From JABAYQ01 sp042091225 (GTDB lineage Bacteria; Bacteroidota; Bacteroidia; Flavobacteriales; UBA7312), in assembly GCA_042091225.1 (NCBI GenBank), contig JBELHW010000005.1:4474-68473 (forward strand): 64,000 bases of DNA, in the 5' to 3' direction. Within the stretch, counting starts at the first letter, position 1. Every line of letters begins with the position of its first letter. Of the stretch, positions 61,204 through 64,000 are shown in pieces. The position numbers and the translations under genes were made by a program. The notes under the pieces are model-generated. The model was not told where the DNA came from and did no database searches. It saw only the letters and a list, made by a program, of their open reading frames with translations.

Positions 61204-63306
61204 TTATTTCCCTAAATTAAAAAGTGTAAAACCATATATATCGGCCCATTCTTGAATAATCATATCTACTGGCTTGCCTGCACCGTGTCCGGCATTCACA
61301 TCTATTCGGATAAGTACTGGGTTAGATCCGCTGTGTTTTTCTTGTAGTTGGGCAGCAAACTTAAAACTATGTGCAGGAACAACTCTATCATCATGGTCTC
61401 CTGTTGTTACTAAAGTAGCAGGATAAGAAACGCCACTTTTTACATTGTGGACAGGGGAGTATTTTTTTAAATACTCAAACATTTCTTTGTTATCTTCTGA
61501 AGTTCCATAATCGTATGCCCAGCCAGCTCCAGCTGTAAATTTATGGTACCTAAGCATGTCAAGAACTCCTACCCCTGGCAATGCTACTTTCATCAAATCT
61601 GGTCGCTGCGTCATGGTAGCACCAACTAAAAGTCCTCCATTAGACCTTCCTGAAATTGCTAAATAATTAGAAGATGTATATTTCTTGTCAATCAAAAATT
61701 GAGCACCAGCAATAAAGTCATCAAAAACATTTTGTTTTTGCATTAGTGCTCCGGCTTTATGCCATTCTTTTCCATATTCTCCTCCACCCCTAAGATTTGC
61801 CACAGCATAAATCCCTCCTTGTTCTAACCAAACCGCATTAGTTATGCTAAATGAAGGAGTTAGACTCACATTAAAACCACCATAGCCATATAAAATTGTA
61901 GGATTTTTACCATCTAGCTTTAACCCTTTTTTATAGGTAATTATCATAGGAATTTTGGTTCCATCTTTTGAGGAATAAAAAACTTGTTCCGATTGATAAT
62001 CGTTATTTTTAAAATCTGTTTTCGGACTCCAATAAAGTAAAGATTCTCCTGTTTCTACATTCAACTGATAAATGGACGAAGGAGTATTATAATTAGTAAA
62101 GGAATAATACAAAAGACTATCTTCTTTTTCTCCTTTAATAGATCCTACACTTCCTACACCTATTAAATCAATATTTCTTATGAACTTTCCTTGATAGTTA
62201 TATTGAATTACTTTAGAAATAGCATCTACCATATATTCTGCGAAAAAGTAACCGCCCCCAGAAGAAATGGATAGTACTTCCGATGTTTCTCCAATAAAGT
62301 CTTTCCAGTTTTCGGCATTCGGATTTTTACTATTAACGGTTACTACTTTTCCGTTAGGAGCATTTAAATTGGTGTATAAGAATAATTTGTCTTTTTTGTT
62401 TTCAATTAAATAGGTGTCCGATTCAGTATGGTCTAAAATAGTATTGAATGTACTATTTGGCTTTTGCAACTCTTTAATAAATAGTTTGTTTCCTGAAGTA
62501 GAAACGGATGCAGATAAGATTAAAAATCTTTGGTCTTTAGTAACTTTAGCTCCAATATATCTGTGTTTTTCATTTTCTTTATTTCCGAAAATAATTTTGT
62601 CTTGGCTTTGTTTAGTTCCAAGTTTATGGTAATAAACAATGTGCTGGTCTGTTTTAGCTGAAAGCTCGCTTCCCTTTGGTTTTTTATAGCTAGAGTAGTA
62701 AAACCCTTCATTTCCTAGCCAGGAAATTCCGCTAAATTTAATATCAATTAGAGTATCTTCAATAATTTTTTTTGATTCCACATCCATTATCAAAACTTTT
62801 CTCCAATCAGAACCTCCTTCTGAAATAGAATAGGCAACTAAAGATCCGTCTTCACTAAAATATAATCCTGAAAGAGAGCTTGTTCCGTCTTCAGAAAAAT
62901 TATTTGGGTCTAAAAAAACAGATTCTTTTTTTTCTTCAATTTGATAAACCACATAGTGATTTTGAAGCCCGTTATTTTTATAAATAAAAGTGTTTTTTCC
63001 TTTTTTAAATGGAGCACCTACCTTTTCATAATTCCATAACTCTTGCAATCTATTTTTAAATGAATCTCTCAAACTTATTTGGTTGAGATATTTGTTTGTT
63101 GTTTTGTTTTGACGGACTACCCAATCTTCTGTTTCTTTACTTCTATCGTCTTCCAGCCATTGATAATAGTCATTAATTTCTGTGCCAAAGTATTGATTTA
63201 TAGAATCTACTTTTTTAGTTTCAGGATAAGTCATGCTATTGCTTTTATTGTTCTGACAAGAAATTAAACTAGCAAAAATGCTAAAGATTAAGAAATGGGA
63301 TTTCAT
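61204..63306 (-). CDS. Prolyl oligopeptidase-family serine peptidase (S9A), lipoprotein
   Basis: Product of 700 aa with a lipobox (LISC, Cys 17), so probably anchored in the periplasm or on the surface. N-terminal helical segment YQWLEDDRSKETEDWVVRQN, then a seven-bladed propeller (about 90-430). The catalytic alpha/beta-hydrolase domain has the Ser in AISGRSNGGLLVGATMTQRPDLMK (near 548), Asp in TTGDHDDRVVPAHSFKFAA and His in VNAGHGAGKP. It cleaves after proline in short peptides. Placement 15 bases behind the glutaminyl-cyclase-like M28 gene suggests a peptide-processing pair. Confidence 0.95.
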   Translation of the reverse strand: MKSHFLIFSIFASLISCQNNKSNSMTYPETKKVDSINQYFGTEINDYYQWLEDDRSKETEDWVVRQNKTTNKYLNQISLRDSFKNRLQELWNYEKVGAPFKKGKNTFIYKNNGLQNHYVVYQIEEKKESVFLDPNNFSEDGTSSLSGLYFSEDGSLVAYSISEGGSDWRKVLIMDVESKKIIEDTLIDIKFSGISWLGNEGFYYSSYKKPKGSELSAKTDQHIVYYHKLGTKQSQDKIIFGNKENEKHRYIGAKVTKDQRFLILSASVSTSGNKLFIKELQKPNSTFNTILDHTESDTYLIENKKDKLFLYTNLNAPNGKVVTVNSKNPNAENWKDFIGETSEVLSISSGGGYFFAEYMVDAISKVIQYNYQGKFIRNIDLIGVGSVGSIKGEKEDSLLYYSFTNYNTPSSIYQLNVETGESLLYWSPKTDFKNNDYQSEQVFYSSKDGTKIPMIITYKKGLKLDGKNPTILYGYGGFNVSLTPSFSITNAVWLEQGGIYAVANLRGGGEYGKEWHKAGALMQKQNVFDDFIAGAQFLIDKKYTSSNYLAISGRSNGGLLVGATMTQRPDLMKVALPGVGVLDMLRYHKFTAGAGWAYDYGTSEDNKEMFEYLKKYSPVHNVKSGVSYPATLVTTGDHDDRVVPAHSFKFAAQLQEKHSGSNPVLIRIDVNAGHGAGKPVDMIIQEWADIYGFTLFNLGK

Positions 63307-63321
63307 GATTATTGGTGTTTT

Positions 63322-64000
63322 TTATTCGTTATATATAACTTCCAAAAGAGTTTGACCTACCGCTTTTAATGTAGATTTGTCAATATTGTCCATGTCATCT
63401 CCGTGGGTATGCCAATGTTTGTTGAAACCACTCATTGTGTTTTGGTCGTATTCTATAATGTCAATTGTAGGGATATTTGCAATGGTATTTACAAAATAAT
63501 GGTCATCTAAAATTGCTGGACTGATTATATATCTAAAATAGTTTTGATAACCTATTTCATGTGCTTTTTTCCAGACTTTTTTCAATATTCTTTCTCCATA
63601 TTGCTTTGAATACCCTTCATGAGCAAATACAGCGTCTTTAGCTCCTACCATATCTAATAAGATGCCGTATCTAGCATAATAATTTTGAACATGTGGATTT
63701 TGACTCCAGTATTGAGAGCCTATACACCAGCTTTGAGGATTAGAATTATCGCTGTAGTCTTGAGGTTGGCCGTAATCCTCAGCATCAAATAGTATAATAT
63801 CTACTCCTATACTACTTTCTTTTTGAGATAAAATTCTTGCAACCTCTATTAATACTCCTACTCCAGATCCTCCATCGTTTGCTCCAAGTATCGGATCTTC
63901 TTGGTTTATCGTGTCATAGTCAGCCACGTGCCGAGTATCCCAATGAGCACATAACATTATTCTGTTGTTTTTTTCAGGATTAAAGGATGCAGATCGGAAG
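63322..64000 (-). CDS. M28-family peptidase, glutaminyl-cyclase-like (N-terminus cut by window)
   Basis: The frame is open to the window edge, so the ATG inside (63957) is not the true start. The catalytic domain is mostly present: MLCAHWDTR with the first zinc His, GANDGGSGVGVLIEVAR (bridging Asp), FDAEDYG (Glu), LLDMVGAKDA, and HWHTHGDDMDNID (last His). This pattern fits Zn-dependent glutaminyl-peptide cyclotransferases and related aminopeptidases, normally exported. It would form N-terminal pyroglutamate or remove residues from peptides. The last ten bases of the window do not fit the family (see adapter note), so the residues FRS at the edge may be artefact. Confidence 0.88.
   Translation of the reverse strand, partial: FRSASFNPEKNNRIMLCAHWDTRHVADYDTINQEDPILGANDGGSGVGVLIEVARILSQKESSIGVDIILFDAEDYGQPQDYSDNSNPQSWCIGSQYWSQNPHVQNYYARYGILLDMVGAKDAVFAHEGYSKQYGERILKKVWKKAHEIGYQNYFRYIISPAILDDHYFVNTIANIPTIDIIEYDQNTMSGFNKHWHTHGDDMDNIDKSTLKAVGQTLLEVIYNE
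63991..64000 (+). other. Possible residual Illumina adapter at the sequence end
   Basis: The final ten bases AGATCGGAAG equal the first ten of the common Illumina TruSeq adapter, and their complement CTTCCGATCT is the adapter's other familiar end. In the M28 frame they encode FRS where the family normally has an Ile-rich strand just before ASFNPE. A chance match is possible. Confidence 0.5.

Overview
The window is AT-rich and gene-dense. It comes from a marine member of the Bacteroidota, probably Flavobacteriales. The evidence is a proteorhodopsin with Met at the spectral-tuning site next to a blh retinal-forming dioxygenase, four proteins with type IX secretion (T9SS) C-terminal sorting domains, a Wzi/RemB-type outer-membrane barrel, Bacteroidota-specific families (the DUF6427/DUF6341 pair, a Cys-poor L32) and candidate promoters of the TTTG/TAnnTTTG type. 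The futalosine menaquinone gene mqnC is present. No stretch longer than about 150 bases lacks a gene. I found no tRNA, rRNA, CRISPR array, insertion sequence or phage gene.

Layout. 1-1553: phototrophy pair, a proteorhodopsin cut by the window start, a strong intrinsic terminator, then blh. 1652-13048: cell-surface region with a 13-repeat Cys-rich T9SS adhesin, gmd, a WecA/TagO-like lipid-carrier transferase, a RemB/Wzi-like barrel, a PNGase F-like glycoamidase with a LamG-like insert, and a glycosyltransferase. 13117-19556: a very compact plus-strand cluster of a cohesin-like T9SS protein, CotH/lamin-tail T9SS protein, lipoprotein, VTC-type polyphosphate polymerase, DUF4956 membrane protein, DUF2490-like barrel and rhomboid protease. 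This is my best candidate for a poorly described system. 19547-24173 (minus): outer-membrane protein, DUF2061, PAP2-like protein, rpoN, asnS. 24299-30719: TetR regulator and complete TolC-HlyD-RND efflux operon. 30797-32719: dxs. 32765-33986 (minus): a membrane protein and a frameshifted lipoprotein gene, divergent from a small XRE gene across a perfect 22-bp palindrome. 34333-41532 (minus): pepA-like, pdxA, DUF177, rpmF, plsX, fabH, accB, accC, the conserved ribosome/fatty-acid block. 41578-43817: mqnC, riboflavin synthase, DUF3817 and a Kunitz-like lipoprotein. 44615-51983: lepA, yebC, a carboxyltransferase, purD, DUF6427 and purQ, with a 55-codon DUF6341-like gene on the opposite strand. 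51985-55276 (minus): yicC-gmk-nadD, an EamA transporter and a frameshifted ArsC/Spx-like gene. 55396-57246: gamma-family PLP enzyme and SDR. 57251-64000: polA, a small secreted protein, desaturase, prolyl oligopeptidase and a truncated glutaminyl-cyclase-like M28 peptidase.

How the parts fit. dxs supplies isoprenoid precursors that, through carotenoid genes not in the window, would feed blh and so the retinal of proteorhodopsin. AccB/AccC, FabH, PlsX and the desaturase form a fatty-acid/phospholipid set. The T9SS proteins, barrels and glycan enzymes suggest a particle- or algae-associated cell decorating and digesting surface glycans.

Data-quality notes. Two genes are each broken by one base at an A/T homopolymer (33584-33587 and 55072-55077). 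The last ten bases of the window equal the start of the common Illumina adapter and fall exactly where the M28 reading frame stops resembling its family, so the sequence may end here as a contig with residual adapter. Several starts were moved from TTG codons to internal ATGs that fit signal peptides or family N-termini better.
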